Below are positions 33,682-44,890 of a DNA stretch of 64,000 nt, piece after piece. A program made the position numbers and the translations under genes. Under the pieces are notes generated by a model. It saw nothing but the letters and a program-made list of their open reading frames with translations. It did not search any database and was not told where the DNA came from. The stretch is from the NCBI GenBank assembly GCA_021307315.1, contig JAJSPD010000036.1:310001-374000 (forward strand). The letters are read 5' to 3'. The DNA comes from Bisporella sp. PMI_857. Lineage: Eukaryota; Ascomycota; Leotiomycetes; Helotiales; Helotiaceae. Within the stretch, counting starts at the first letter, position 1, and each line of letters begins with the position of its first letter.

Positions 33682-33949
33682 TTTAGCATATCCAACAAGT
33701 TAAATCTATGAGTTCAGACATCTCTGTGATAATGATTTAGCTCTATATAGCATCTAATACAACACTAGACCCAAAAGAAAGAGACCCCAGCACCAGTCAC
33801 GAAATACACAGACTTTAAATGCAGAAATTGTTCGAGAGAGAAGTACTGAACTAACGTGGCGGTCCTTAAACATTTACACAACCCCATTCTATCCATAGTA
33901 ATCTGTAGCTATTTCGCAATCTTCGATTTCATTCTACGGTACCACCTGA

Positions 33950-34620
33950 TCGAGGCATCGAAATATTAGACAGTAAAACAAAACACGATGGTCGGTTCAC
34001 CTGTCGCAAACCAGGCCTAGAAATTCACAACACATGTTCCCAACTCCGCAAAATTCATTCTCCCAATTGAACATGTGGATGAAAAAGTAATGAAAATGGT
34101 AGCCGGTGCAGTAAGTTTCTGCATCCTCATTGCGTTCTCCGTTGGACGTCTCGACTCCTCCAAGATGAAGCTGTTGGTCAGTGTCGTCATGCCCTGCTCA
34201 CACTTCCTTGCCAGGTTGTCTGTGTGCTGAAGCAAATACTTGAAATACGTAAATAACAAGGCTGCTGCTTAATATCCTGCGGCAGACGATGGAGCGCGCG
34301 GCCAGTCCAGGGTATGGCGATTTTCTAAAGTGCTTACGGTTTTGGCGAGGTTTTGCGCATGCGATGCGATTGCGTCTTAATGTACTTGAGATTGAGTCGT
34401 GAGAAAGCATTACGCCCACCGACATCTTGCAATGCGGCAAAGAGAGCTCGTGCTCGATGCGGTTGTGGATAAGGTGCAGAAACTGTACTTCGGAGGAGGC
34501 GGCAAATCGAAATACCTCACTGAGAGCGTAGAATGCATCCTGACTGGCAACATCTTTACCGAGCTTAGATCCATACTAGAATAGAAGCAGGGATATTTTT
34601 AAGGCTGCTTTCCATTCTGT
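33950..34620 (-). pseudogene. CorA-like metal transporter, C-terminal fragment, decayed
   Basis: Minus-strand pieces in order are DAFYALSEVFRFAASSEVQF (from about 34540), NLKYIKT, LENRHTLDWP, then ESRRPTENAMRMQKLT followed by MNFAELGT, where the family has GMNF, and AWFATGEP after a TAG at 34019-34017. These match the cytosolic helix, the first membrane helix with its GMN loop and the second helix of fungal CorA-type Mg2+ transporters. Frames change at least twice, and stops lie at 34578-34576 and 34019-34017. In the GMN signature Gly is replaced by Arg. A dead copy. The N-terminal half was not identified with confidence upstream. Confidence 0.72.
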
Positions 34621-35900
34621 CCGTGGTTTTTGGTTGTCGCTGGTGGTCTGGCGGGAGCTTTTGCCGAGTACCGTGGTTGTTGGTGCATGGTCAATTGTTG
34701 ACTCGCAAGGCAGGCCAGTTGTTTCTTGGTGTACGATTACAGGGAAGAAGTATGTTTGCCGGGGTAAAGAAGTAGGGGCTGGGATCCAAGGACCCTCAAT
34801 GCCAAGGGAGAGATCTTTCCGGCTGCCAAGCCAGACAATAGCACGCCTACCGTTTTCAGATTGCCCAAACTTAATTGAGATAGTTTATTCCAAGACATGC
34901 TCTTGCTTGTTTAGCAGCGAACATTTGTGGACCACAGAACCCGCCACTTTGGCTTTTTGGCGCAGTTGTGGAAAGTACTTTCCTATCGAATTTGATTCCT
35001 GGCGGCGAGCTTCTTCTGGGTCTTCGGGCTCGTAAAGTAATCCACCACCACTTCGAGCGCAATTGTCGAGACAGTTAATTGAATGATTCGAGAAGACGAC
35101 GATGGTGAGGAGGGGGACGAGCATAAATCCCGCCCACCAGCCGTGATGTCTTGTACTGTAAATGACGTTAATAGACCTCCGGACCAACCCCACAAATATG
35201 TAGGCGGAGATTTAATCTTCGGCAGGTGGAACTAGCTGGAGGACTCACCCACTGCCAAATTCAGAGGACCGGCTCGGCGGATTAGAAGTTCACCGAACTG
35301 CGACGGAACCACCGGAGAAGAAAGCGCTGACAAATGCAGAGGAGCGTATCGGCGCGTAGTGAAATGTCAGCGATTAGTGATAGGAATTTCGGCCAAAGCC
35401 ATTAGTATGCTAGACCTTTTTAAGCCTACATAGTAGCACCTATACTTTTGCCCTTCTAATCATCGACAATTTCGATTTCGGTGGAGATGGTAGCGGAGGA
35501 GGAGGAGGCCCGCACCAGCGCCTCGAGTTAGCAGCAGGGAGATCTCGAGCGAGCCAAGGCAAACTTGTGTCTCCGTGGCGTACGCATCGCAGGCGTAGAC
35601 GAGTCCGAGATGAGCTGAGTTAAATCAAGATCGTTGTCAATACAAGGCAGATTCTGACACCAGTGGAAGAGAAGGGGGAGTCTCAAGTAAATCACGCGTT
35701 AGATAAAAGTGTCACGTATTCCACAAGCGAATTGAGTTTTTTTTCTATCTCATCACAGTGTTCCTGATAATCCCAATGATCCACTTATGTAATCCCTACT
35801 TGTGACACCAGTTAGGTGACCCGCATCCTCCAAGTCCTTCCGGTTCTCAGTGTAGCCTAGCTACTGAGCCTCACGCCCTCAGAACAAGGATCCGCAATAT
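34621..35900. other. Gene-poor stretch with possible relic
   Basis: A minus-strand open frame at about 35193-34885 has one hydrophobic segment (GWWAGFMLVPLLTIVVF) and an acidic stretch, but no family I recognise. It may be debris of the CorA-like locus. Nothing else is supportable up to the hydrolase stop at 35901. Confidence 0.35.
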
Positions 35901-36860
35901 TTAGAAGCTCGTTATTGCTTTCAACCTGTTCTCCAAGGCCCTTTTACTCGCTGAGCTCTCTGGTGAGAATAATTCAAAGCCATGCGGGACCCCAGGGTAC
36001 AGGTGGAACTCAGTGCTAATGTTGTCAGCAGCAAGTCGGGTGATGAACTTGACATCCTCATCTAGGAAGAGGTCCAACTGGCCAACATCCATATAGGTTG
36101 GCGGCAGCCCTTTAACGCTCTCGGCCCGCGCAGGGGCAGCGTATGGAGACACGCCGTCCTTGCCTGCCTTGTCTCCCAATAGCGCCGTCCAGCCGGTGAG
36201 GTTGTCAACACTGCTCCAAATGTTCAATGGATCGACGGTCGGATTGGCCATTGTGTTGCGATCGTCGAGCATGGGATAGATGAGAATCTGTTTGGCGAGC
36301 GGCGGGGAGAAGGCTTGGTCTCGAGCCATCAATGCCACGCCAGCCGCAATTCCGCCCCCGGCGCTTTCGCCCATGATGGCAATCCGACTTGGGTCGATAT
36401 TGAGGCTGATGGCGTGCTGGTGAAGCCATGTAAGGCCAGTGTAGCAATCCTCAACCGGTGTAGGGTGCGGGTATTCGGGTGCTAGACGATAGTCGACAGA
36501 GAATATTGGGACACTTGTATTTGACACCAAGGTCTTCAGCATTTTAGCGAACATTTTCACATCCCCCAAGATCATCCCACCGCCGTGACAATGGAGAATG
36601 GCAGGACCGGGACTTGTACTGGCCGTTTTCTTTTCATACTGATATACTGAAACAGAATAGCCATCCTTGGCTGTTATTTTGTGATGGATTTCTTCCACGT
36701 CGTCCGGGGATGGTATTGACGCAAGCAAAGCACCAAAGCCGCCTTCAGCCGAAGCACGTCTTGACACCACGTCATGTGCAGGGAATTTTGGGGCTAGTGA
36801 CATCATTGCTATCAAGGGCTCAATAGTCTTGCGGTATTCCGGATCAAATTGAAGAGGCAT
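35901..36860 (-). CDS. Alpha/beta hydrolase, hormone-sensitive-lipase-like esterase
   Basis: A single exon of 319 residues from the ATG at 36860 (MPLQFDPEYRK); an upstream TTG-initiated extension is unlikely in a fungus. It has the oxyanion HGGGM motif near residue 95, the nucleophile elbow GESAGGG near residue 170, an Asp in the late DVGQLDLFLDED and the catalytic His in PHGFE near the C-terminus, so the Ser-Asp-His triad of the HSL (Abhydrolase_3) family is complete. No signal peptide was seen, so it is probably intracellular. It likely hydrolyses small ester or lactone substrates. A few closest relatives act on xenobiotics or secondary metabolites, but the substrate cannot be read from sequence. 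Confidence 0.9.
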   Translation of the reverse strand: MPLQFDPEYRKTIEPLIAMMSLAPKFPAHDVVSRRASAEGGFGALLASIPSPDDVEEIHHKITAKDGYSVSVYQYEKKTASTSPGPAILHCHGGGMILGDVKMFAKMLKTLVSNTSVPIFSVDYRLAPEYPHPTPVEDCYTGLTWLHQHAISLNIDPSRIAIMGESAGGGIAAGVALMARDQAFSPPLAKQILIYPMLDDRNTMANPTVDPLNIWSSVDNLTGWTALLGDKAGKDGVSPYAAPARAESVKGLPPTYMDVGQLDLFLDEDVKFITRLAADNISTEFHLYPGVPHGFELFSPESSASKRALENRLKAITSF

Positions 36861-38195
36861 GCTGGGCTCAGTCAATAACTGCTGTTGGGCTCGATGGTGA
36901 CCTAGAAAATAGTTCAAGTCCTACGCGATAACTTTTTGCTGCACGAATTGGAGAGGTTAAATGGCTAGGCTTGTCAGTGACTACAACTCCATAAGATATT
37001 TTTGAAGATGGCAACTTGCGTTTCTTTGTTGGAATGAGATGTAGACCAGTAAAAACAGCTTAAATTCATTATTGGTGGAGGTGGCGGGAGCCATCTTTAT
37101 ATATAATACAGCAAAGCGGAGAAGGCAGAGTATAGATCGTTTCAAGTGTTGACACTCCGGTTGTGAGGCACCTTTGAAAAGCCGTATTACTAGGTATCAC
37201 AACTAGAGCTAAAGAGTTTTTCGCAGGCCAGCACAACACGGGTCGGCTCGGATATCGCGGAGCAATGAATCTCCATTAAATTAGATACAAGTGCTCGCCC
37301 AAGCGTTCTCTGGTACGAAGCCCTTTCATACCCGCTCCCTAGATCTTCCCAAGGGGCTTATGGACCTCGCCTGTCAATTCTGGAACAGTGCTAACGTTGA
37401 AGACTAGGGCTATAGCAACTTAGAGTACTGATTTCAGGGATCTGGTGGCCTACTGTTGCAAGTAATTAAATGGGGGAGGGCTTGGCGATACCCTTTGAGT
37501 AAATTTTCGGCTGCTGGTACCTCCGTACCGCATGGTCCTCCGCCGGTCCGGAGGAAGCCAGTGAGGGGAAGGGCCTATTTTATTAAATAATCGAGAGGAC
37601 GACGGTTTCAAATGGTTCTCTACATGTAGTATCTCCACAAAATTAGATTCCACATCATTCTTAGGCTGAGCCGCCCATTCCGTGCGTAAACCTTAAGTTG
37701 CCGTAGTCCTGTACCAAATTATTGAAGCTCTAGGATAATCTACTGGTATATACATGTAGCCAACTAATCAAAAGCTTCGATCACCTATTAGAATTTTATT
37801 AGGTGTGACAGCATGAACGAATCAATAAAAGAGACGTCGCATATCCTATCATTTAGAATGCTAAGGTAAATGGGCTCGTTGTTGACAAAAAAGGTGGCCA
37901 CTGGTACCTTAAGCGAGGTCACTATGGCACAACCCCTGGAGGAAACAAAAGCTTAAGTGAACAATTACCTAGTCTCGATTTTGTTCTATGTCTTGGCATC
38001 ACATGACATATTCCAAGATGTCAGAAATAGGGGTATTAGGCTAGAGGATCTGCGAGGGTATCACGGTGATAGAATACAGGCTTGTAGGGGCGTTACAGAT
38101 GATGATATTATCTACAGTTCTAAGCCGTAGATATGTGTGTGACAGAGATTTTCTAACGTACTTGACCACTTGGCTTGGCATGTCATCATCCTGGC
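36861..38195. other. Intergenic stretch upstream of the esterase
   Basis: Contains the presumptive promoter of the minus-strand esterase (TATATATA near 37100) and otherwise no supported gene or recognised repeat until the LTR at 38196. Confidence 0.45.
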
Positions 38196-38412
38196 TGTGA
38201 CAACTCAAGGTGAACAGGGATCTCGATCCGTGGATCTCGGGAAGAGGGACTCAAAAGTGTAAACAACTATCAATTGTTATAACGAAGAGAACAAGCTACA
38301 GGTAGAAGAAGGGGAAGGAAAGCAGTGCTTTATATATATATACAGGAGATTGGCCAGGGCCAGTGTAAGCGAGCCCCAAGGGGCTCTAAGCGAAATAGGC
38401 CAGGCCGTGACA
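38196..38412 (-). mobile_element. Solo LTR, family A copy 2 (reverse)
   Basis: Read on the minus strand it starts TGTCACGGCCTGGCC and ends GAGTTGTCACA, closely matching 24342-24565 throughout, including GATCCACGGATCGAGATCCC. A TATATATATA run replaces the shorter TATA of copy 1. The flanking pentamers CTGGC and AACAT do not match, so its target duplication is lost or it arose by recombination between elements. Confidence 0.83.
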
Positions 38413-38895
38413 AACATCACGGGTGTATTAGGAAATCTCACAGGGAATGCTACCAGCCAAGGCTCGTTTAACTTTCCCTATACAGCTAGTGCGCTTGGCG
38501 CGCATCTAAGCTGTATGGGACCTGAGCGTTCCCCTTATTTTATATCCTACAAGCGTGTATTCTACAACAGTATTATATCACTTCACTAACCCGATTGACT
38601 ATTCTATAGCTCTGATTTACTCCGTGACAGGAAATCCATTGCTTAACACTAAATCTGGGCGATTGTGAAGCTACTGGAATAATACAAAGGCCAATGCTCT
38701 CTGCTCTAGAGGACATGCATGTTCTACTTGCTAAACATTGCACCATATCACAACCCAGCCCGGCCCCTGCGTTCTTCCTAGCAATACTCCTCCGATTCGC
38801 TCACTTCTGCTTCCAAAGCGACACTCCCAAGCCCCGTGTAACTTATTCTCACCCCCACGAGAGAAGAGAACAAAGATCACCGCTTCCCCGGCCTC
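38413..38895. other. Gene-free stretch
   Basis: No supported gene. It lies downstream of the minus-strand hydrolase stop at 38896 and so includes its 3' UTR. Confidence 0.4.
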
Positions 38896-39969
38896 TTAGC
38901 TGGCGGCCAGATTCTGCTGGAAGAATTGGGCGAGCTTGGCGAAGGGGATCAACTCGACGCGGTCGTAGAGGTCGACGTGTCCAGCGCCTGGAACCCAGAC
39001 CAGCTCCTTTGGCCAGCCAGCACGTGCATAGGCGTCCTCGCTGAACTCGCGCGAGTGTGCCTGGTCCCCCGAGATGAAGAGCATGGGGCGCGGCGAGATG
39101 GTGTCGATGTCGTTGAAAGGGTAGAAATTCAAGAACTTAGTGTGGCTTGCGACGGTAGGGTGAGTGGTGAGGTTTGGCGTCGTCGTTGGCGGGGTGAACT
39201 CACCACGCGAGGTGCGATAGTAGTCGTAAAACTCGCGACCGATCGCGTCTGTCTCCCCGGTGATCACATGAGGGGTGCCGCCCATGACCGCAATCTCAGC
39301 GCCGTCAACCTCGGCCCAGCGCTGCTGTGATGCGGCGGCAACGATCGCCTGGCGCTGCTCAACGGTCTGGGTGCGCCGCAGCCCACTACGGAAGACCGAG
39401 CCCATGTCGTACATGCTGGACGTGGCGATGGCCTTAATGCGGGAATCGATTTTGGCGGCGCTAATGACGAAGGAGCCGCTGCCACAGATGCCAAGCCCGC
39501 CGATCCGCTCGCGATCGACAAAGTCCTGTGTGCCCAGATAGTCCACTGCCGCGCTGAACGCCTCGGCGTAGAAGTCCGGCGACACGGTGTTCATCGGCAC
39601 GCCCTCGCTAGAACCCCAGAATGGGAGATCGAGCGAGATAGTCACAAAGCCCTGCTCGGCCATCTTCGTGGCGTAAAGGTTAGAACTCTGCTCCTTCACT
39701 GCGCCCATTGGGTGGCCGACGACAATGGCTGGCGCACTGGCGGTGCGGTTGGCGCTGGCGCTGCCGTTGGCACTGCGAGCAAGATCGTTCCGAATGAAGA
39801 TATTCCCCGCAACAGAAGTCCGAAATTGGGTCAAGAAGGTGATTGGCTGAACCGTTACCTGGCCGCTGCGGTACCAGTTGTCGGCTCCATATGACATGTT
39901 CTGTGCCATTGCCAACGAAATGTTGGCGATGGTGACGCTGAGCGTGGCAATGCTAATACCTGTCTTCAT
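38896..39969 (-). CDS. Secreted alpha/beta hydrolase (YcjY/COG1073-like) with Cys in the nucleophile elbow
   Basis: An intact single exon of 357 residues from the ATG at 39969. The first ~22 residues (MKTGISIATLSVTIANISLAMA) look like a signal peptide. The core begins with PAIVVGHPMGAVKEQSS; the elbow is LGICGSGSF, placing Cys where most esterases have Ser, as in related YcjY-like and dienelactone-hydrolase proteins. The acid is probably in SGDQAHS and the His in GAGHVDLY near the C-terminus. The coding region is visibly richer in G+C than its neighbours and strongly prefers C/G at third positions. This could mean strong codon bias or a different history such as transfer. Substrate unknown. 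Confidence 0.88.
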   Translation of the reverse strand: MKTGISIATLSVTIANISLAMAQNMSYGADNWYRSGQVTVQPITFLTQFRTSVAGNIFIRNDLARSANGSASANRTASAPAIVVGHPMGAVKEQSSNLYATKMAEQGFVTISLDLPFWGSSEGVPMNTVSPDFYAEAFSAAVDYLGTQDFVDRERIGGLGICGSGSFVISAAKIDSRIKAIATSSMYDMGSVFRSGLRRTQTVEQRQAIVAAASQQRWAEVDGAEIAVMGGTPHVITGETDAIGREFYDYYRTSRGEFTPPTTTPNLTTHPTVASHTKFLNFYPFNDIDTISPRPMLFISGDQAHSREFSEDAYARAGWPKELVWVPGAGHVDLYDRVELIPFAKLAQFFQQNLAAS

Positions 39970-41195
39970 GATGATGCTGTCGGTTGCGTATTATCTCTGA
40001 AAACGAAAGTGACTGTGGATGCGGGTGACAAGATCGTTTCTACCCAGGTAACATATCGATGGCTTTATAGTTGATGAGGTTGGCAACCAAGCCTTGCACT
40101 GCCATCGCCTACGTCACGAGCACCGACAGGTAATACTATAAAGTCTATTCAAGGAATTAGAAATACACTGTCCCATATGAGGTACTCCGAGGCCGCGTGT
40201 CGCTAATATCTTTTAACCATTTAAAGGACATACACAATTGGTTGTAAACTTTTATTTGTGGATTAAACGTCCTTAGATTCGGCTGCATTTCTTTGATGCC
40301 AAGAAACGTTTGATTTATAACGAGTTCTTAGGATAAACCCATCTGGTATGTCTGTCAATTTACCCCTCAAACTATTAATCCCAGTCTGTTTATATGTTCA
40401 CTTAAAGGGGATAGTATAGACCTGTGATCTTTGCCAGTCGCCGCTGTAGTTGCAGCTTCAGAGATGTGTATGTTCACTTGAAGATTAGAACGGACTCGCT
40501 TGCCCTAGCGGCGACCTCTTATTTTGTACAATTGAAAAACTGTTCACACCAATCGGACGAAGAGTGAGTAAATATTGACTGTTTTGTTGTGGCAGTATTA
40601 CGGAAACTTGGTCTCTCAATAGCAGTTGACGTAATTCCGAATCATAGCATACCTAATGGTTAAAAACTAGTGACTGCCACGTCGAGTCTAAGGCCGCATT
40701 ACCTCATAATATACCCATAGGATACATCGATACTTCAGTACTGGCGGAGGTGCATCGCTTACCATATATACAACCCCTGTCGGTAAATCCTCCGGGGTGG
40801 GCCGTAAGCAGTGTGCATTAGCGCTGCCGAATTCTAGAGACTTAAGAAGCACTTTCGCAATGATCTCGTTCGGTTGCTATATTATCCTTTCACCTGCTTT
40901 CGGATTTGCGATCTCGTCGATAAGCCTCGATCCAAATGCATGAGCGAAATACCACATAAAAAAAGGGAGAGGTTGCCGTAAGAAGCAGACGTGAGGCGCA
41001 ACATCTTTATCGGGAGCGATTAATGTATTATGCAATAAATGGCGCGTTAATTGGCATCCCTAGACCGCACAGTTTTCCCCAGGCCCCTTTGTAGCCTCCC
41101 AAAAAGGGGTACGGTAATGCCTTAGCCCGGCACTGAGGCCTTGGCACGTGACAAGGGCAATAAGAGCTGAATCCCCCTAATAGTTTATCCGGCAA
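39970..41195. other. Gene-free AT-rich stretch
   Basis: Includes the upstream region of the minus-strand hydrolase. No gene, RNA or clear repeat was seen. Confidence 0.45.
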
Positions 41196-41836
41196 ATATC
41201 TCATACCACAAAGAAGTGACCATATTTCTCATATACCATACTCTCCCTGACGGATATCTCACATACCACTTTTTGTCTCTTGGGGCAAAACAGTGGTATT
41301 TCAGATACCTATGGACAAAATGATAGTATATGAGAAACACTAATATATCTCATATACCTTCGTTTTGTTAATAGGTATTTTGAAGACCCGTACGTTGCGC
41401 CAAGAGACTAGAGCACCTGACGCACAATAAATATTCGTATTTTGTCGATTATTCTTCTTTTGTAACCTTATTATGCCTATAACGCTCCACATCGGTGATA
41501 CTTTCTTTAATATTGCGTTAGTGTCACGACGCGCGCCGTGGATCTACAGATACAAAGGGCAATGGTGGTATCATACAGAGAATCTAAAGCTAAGAAGTCC
41601 GGAAAATAATACAGAATAGAAACTGAGAAATAGAGGTTAGAAAGAATGATATTGATTTTAGGCTTATAAAACTTGTATTACAGGCCACACAGTGCGTGTT
41701 GACGAATATCTGATGTACTATATGTTTGTTGACGTACATCTCAAATGCCATAAAAGAAGTGTATAAGATATTCGTCAAAAAAAAGTACGGTATATGAGAA
41801 ACATGGTTACGTTTTTGTGGTATATGAGATATTTGC
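41196..41836. mobile_element. DNA-type element with imperfect ~60-base terminal inverted repeats
   Basis: The left end (41196-41265: AAATATCTCATA.CCACAAA, ACCATATTTCTCATATACC) is the reverse complement, with a few mismatches, of the right end (41770-41836: GGTATATGAGAAACATGG, GTGGTATATGAGATATTT). The interior has no transposase frame but contains a family C LTR-like piece near 41522. It resembles a MITE later hit by another insertion. Confidence 0.65.
41522..41610 (+). mobile_element. LTR-like sequence, family C copy 2 (end not defined)
   Basis: Starts TGTCACGACGCG and shares GAGAATCTAAAGCTAAG and neighbouring blocks with 28098 onward. The 3' end and target duplication are not identified. 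It lies inside the inverted-repeat element 41196-41836. Confidence 0.5.
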
Positions 41837-41862
41837 AGTTTTCTTTAAGGGAGGGGGGGTTG

Positions 41863-42228
41863 TACAGTCATACCTGGATAATTCGGACGCCCCTATATCG
41901 GAAACCTCTATATTTCGGAAGGGAGCCGCGGAACGGTCGATTTTTGGCTGGGTAACTCGGAAGCCTTTTTATTTCGGTATCGGAAGAAGGTATAAGGAAT
42001 ATAACTAGGCTCCGATGTATACTTTTAATAAATCTAGCTTAGTAATACACTAAATTTGCGAAACACGTGATATATGTTCAATAATTATGTATTTTATGTA
42101 ACACGTGATATTATTTTTATGTAAATCTGAATAATTATGCATTATGCACTTTTTATATATCGGAAACCTCTATATACCGGAAGGTTGCCTTGGAACCAAA
42201 GCCTCCGAATTATCCAGGTATGACTGTA
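41863..42228. mobile_element. Tc1/mariner-type (pogo-like) MITE, TA target duplication
   Basis: Perfect 23-base terminal inverted repeats (starting CAGTCATACCTGGATAATTC) bound a 362-base element at 41865-42226, flanked by TA on both sides. Subterminal copies of TATATCGGAAACCTCTATAT occur near both ends in the same orientation. There is no transposase ORF. End sequence and TA duplication fit a non-autonomous pogo/Fot1-like element. Confidence 0.9.
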
Positions 42229-43916
42229 GTAAACAAATCTGGTACAGTGGGAAGCCTCTAGCACCCTGCACCTAATGCTTTAGAGGTTGACCGAACAAGG
42301 CACAAATCCGTGGGCTTCCGCTTGCTGCCAAAGCGACACATCACTCGTATTAATCACGCTCAAATAACCCTCTGATGCCTTGAATAGCTGATTCAGTTGA
42401 ACTATAACATGTTTCTCATCTGAGACTAATTTGGAGTGAGGCTCAGCCGTGTCAGTTGCGGGTAACTCCCAACTGTGACTTGACAATGTTCTTTGTGACT
42501 TTTATAACTTAAGCCAAAGGTGATAACATGATCTCATGTGTAAAATATATTCAAGAAAGGGGCTGAGCTGGGGCTATGTCAGTCACTTCATGCATCTGCT
42601 CTTGCTACCAGGAGCAATTGATACAATTCTGCTAGCTGTATAGTTCTGAAAATCTTTCTAACATAACAGCAAAAGTTCCTCTGTGCGCTCTTTGATATCC
42701 AATTATACCCAGGGTTCACTCAGTTCTTGATCCAATTATTGGTTAACCAAAAAAAGCGTTTTTTTCCCAAGGGGGGGGCTACTCTATTCAAAATTCTTCC
42801 GCACTAGTAACTTTACAATCATGTCGCAGACATGCCATGATTAGTGCCTCCAGCTTCGTATCTTTCATGCCGTCTCTCTAATGCGTCGTTTCGTCCAGCG
42901 CTCGAGGCTGACGAGGACATATGGGATTTCTACCTAAATCTGACAGCATCCTACATAATGACGGAAAACGTGATCTTAGACCGGCTTCAGCAGATGGGCA
43001 AAATCATCTTGCTTGACTGGAAGTGGCGACCCACCTTCACTGGTGCGATAAAGATCAAGCATAACTGGCTGGGGACGGGGGCGGAATAGAAATGGTTGCG
43101 TCGCATCGCGTTGTCACGATTCAAATGCAATGATTGCTCTAACCTTGGCAAACAGCGATAGTAGTGCGCCGGTAATCCTTTTGTGAGCCACGAAGTCTAC
43201 AAGAACCGTTTGGCTAATGACTATAGGATGCTGTTTGAACTTTAATGTTAAGATGAGTAGTTCTAAAATTAAAAGAAGGTCGAATGGGTTACAGCCCCTA
43301 AAACAAATCGACGAGCAACTTGGTCTAATATACCAGCTTTATTGCAATGGGATCGTAGAATCAAAGCAATTTGAGCTGCGTTTAAGCAAGGTTGGGTACA
43401 GCGCTCTGTAGGGAGCAAACCACCTTTAACAAAGACCATATAAGAGATCGTTTATTACTTCCCACCTCCCAACGCTCTTTAGTGTATCATTACAAATGCA
43501 AACACTTGAGAAAGTTGCATAACTTTTCCTACTTGCATAAACTTGACCAGCCCAGTGATTTGTAAAACTCTATCTTCACATTTAAATTTAATGCTTGGAA
43601 AGCGATTGTGATACTCTGCAGGGCCCGTGTTGAATCATGTACAAACACTAAGTGGCTCATCCGGAGCCGGGCATGCACTTGTTCCTGGAGAGACTTCTTC
43701 CTACCTTAGTGCCTGTACAGCCCTTAATTTCGGAACCCCGGGGTTCCGACCCGGTGCCTCGTACATGATGAGAGCTAACGCCTCGTGCCATTTATTATTT
43801 AACAAGTGAGCGCCTGATCTAATTCCAATTCATGATTGAGTCTTTGCAGTCTTTTGCTCAATCATTTAAGATCCCAACTCTGGTTGATTTCGACGTGTTT
43901 AAAGTCAAGAGACACA
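42229..43916. other. Gene-poor stretch upstream of the SDR gene
   Basis: A short frame from the ATG at 43253 to 43411 (52 residues, basic start) is not recognisable and is probably not a gene. No other gene is supported. The promoter of the SDR gene lies at the right end. Confidence 0.4.
43731..43748. promoter_or_regulatory. Perfect 18-base palindrome CGG-N12-CCG upstream of the SDR gene
   Basis: CGGAACCCCGGGGTTCCG is a perfect palindrome about 170 bases before the SDR start codon. Inverted CGG triplets are the usual target of Zn2Cys6 regulators. The N12 spacing and its use here are inference. Confidence 0.4.
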
Positions 43917-44890
43917 ATGGCTGCGACGCCGTCAATCCAAGTCGACCGGAATAGCCTTAAGTCGCTTTCTAACAAGACCGCTCTCGTGACCGGTGCCTCC
44001 TCAGGCATAGGGCTCGCGATTTGCGATTTGTTATATGAAAGTGGGTGTAATGTCATTTATGTTGCCGGCCGTAAGCGTCCGCCTACAAATGTACCTTTGG
44101 AAGGCAACCCACGTACACTACTCTTCAACTGCGATATCAGCTGCTGGGAAGCTCAGCGTGAGTTGTTCGAAAGGGCTAGCGCAAAGTTCGGCCAAATCGA
44201 CATGGTCTGTGCAAATGCTGGTATCGGCGAGCCGCGGGACCAAATGTTTGAATTGCAGACTAATGCTGAAGGGAAGCTTCAACCACCAGACACCAAAATA
44301 TATGATATCGACATGAAAGGGACCGCCTATACTGTTGCATTGGGTCTTCACTACCTAGCGGCTGCAGGAGGAAGTATTGTGATGATATCAAGCCTTGGTG
44401 GCTACGTCGGCGTATCCGAAATGCCAAACTATTCGGCAACAAAGCATGGTAAGTCAAGCCGAGCCGTATAATAAATACAGACTGGAGTTTAGTCTTTATC
44501 CTGTTGCTAACATAAACAGGTGCCATCGGGCTTTTGCGATCGCTGTCTTCTCCTGCTGCTCAGAGAAACATTTATGTTTCTTTGTTGGCTCCCCATATCA
44601 TCTACACGCCAGGGTCATTCTCTGATAGATATTCATCAAACAAAGAAAGTTTTGAGGCGGCGCGAGATGCCTTGATACCTACAGGGGTTTATCTTAGCTC
44701 AGCCTACACATGCGCGCTTGGCGTTGCATACCTTTGGCAAGGCGAGCACGCCACTAATGGAATGTCACTTCTAGTTGAAAATGACGAGTTGCACAGCCTT
44801 GAGTGGGAGCTATCTAAATCACATCCGGCGTGGTTTGTGAAGAAAATCGAAAACGTTATAAACGGTACTGTATCGGAAGCTTGGGGGTAA
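43917..44890 (+). CDS. Short-chain dehydrogenase/reductase
   Basis: Two exons, 43917-44448 and 44520-44890 (71-base intron, GTAAGT donor), give 300 residues from the ATG at 43917. The Rossmann cofactor motif TGASSGIG is near residue 25, NAGIG in the NNAG position, MISSLGG supplies the catalytic Ser, and YSATK the Tyr-Lys pair, split from the rest by the intron. This is a classical SDR of typical length, using NAD(H) or NADP(H) to oxidise an alcohol or reduce a carbonyl. A region after the active site (NIYVSLLAPHIIYTPG) resembles the 15-hydroxyprostaglandin-dehydrogenase-like subgroup. Probably cytosolic, with unknown substrate. It has no clustered biosynthetic partners. Confidence 0.92.

Noticed and set aside
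38926..39541. Plus-strand ORFs of 134 and 88 codons inside the secreted hydrolase
   Set aside because: Antisense to a GC-rich intact gene with catalytic motifs; high GC keeps antisense frames open.
43217..43411. 64-codon ORF (52 codons from ATG 43253)
   Set aside because: Too short, no homology I recognise, and no nearby signals; left as background.
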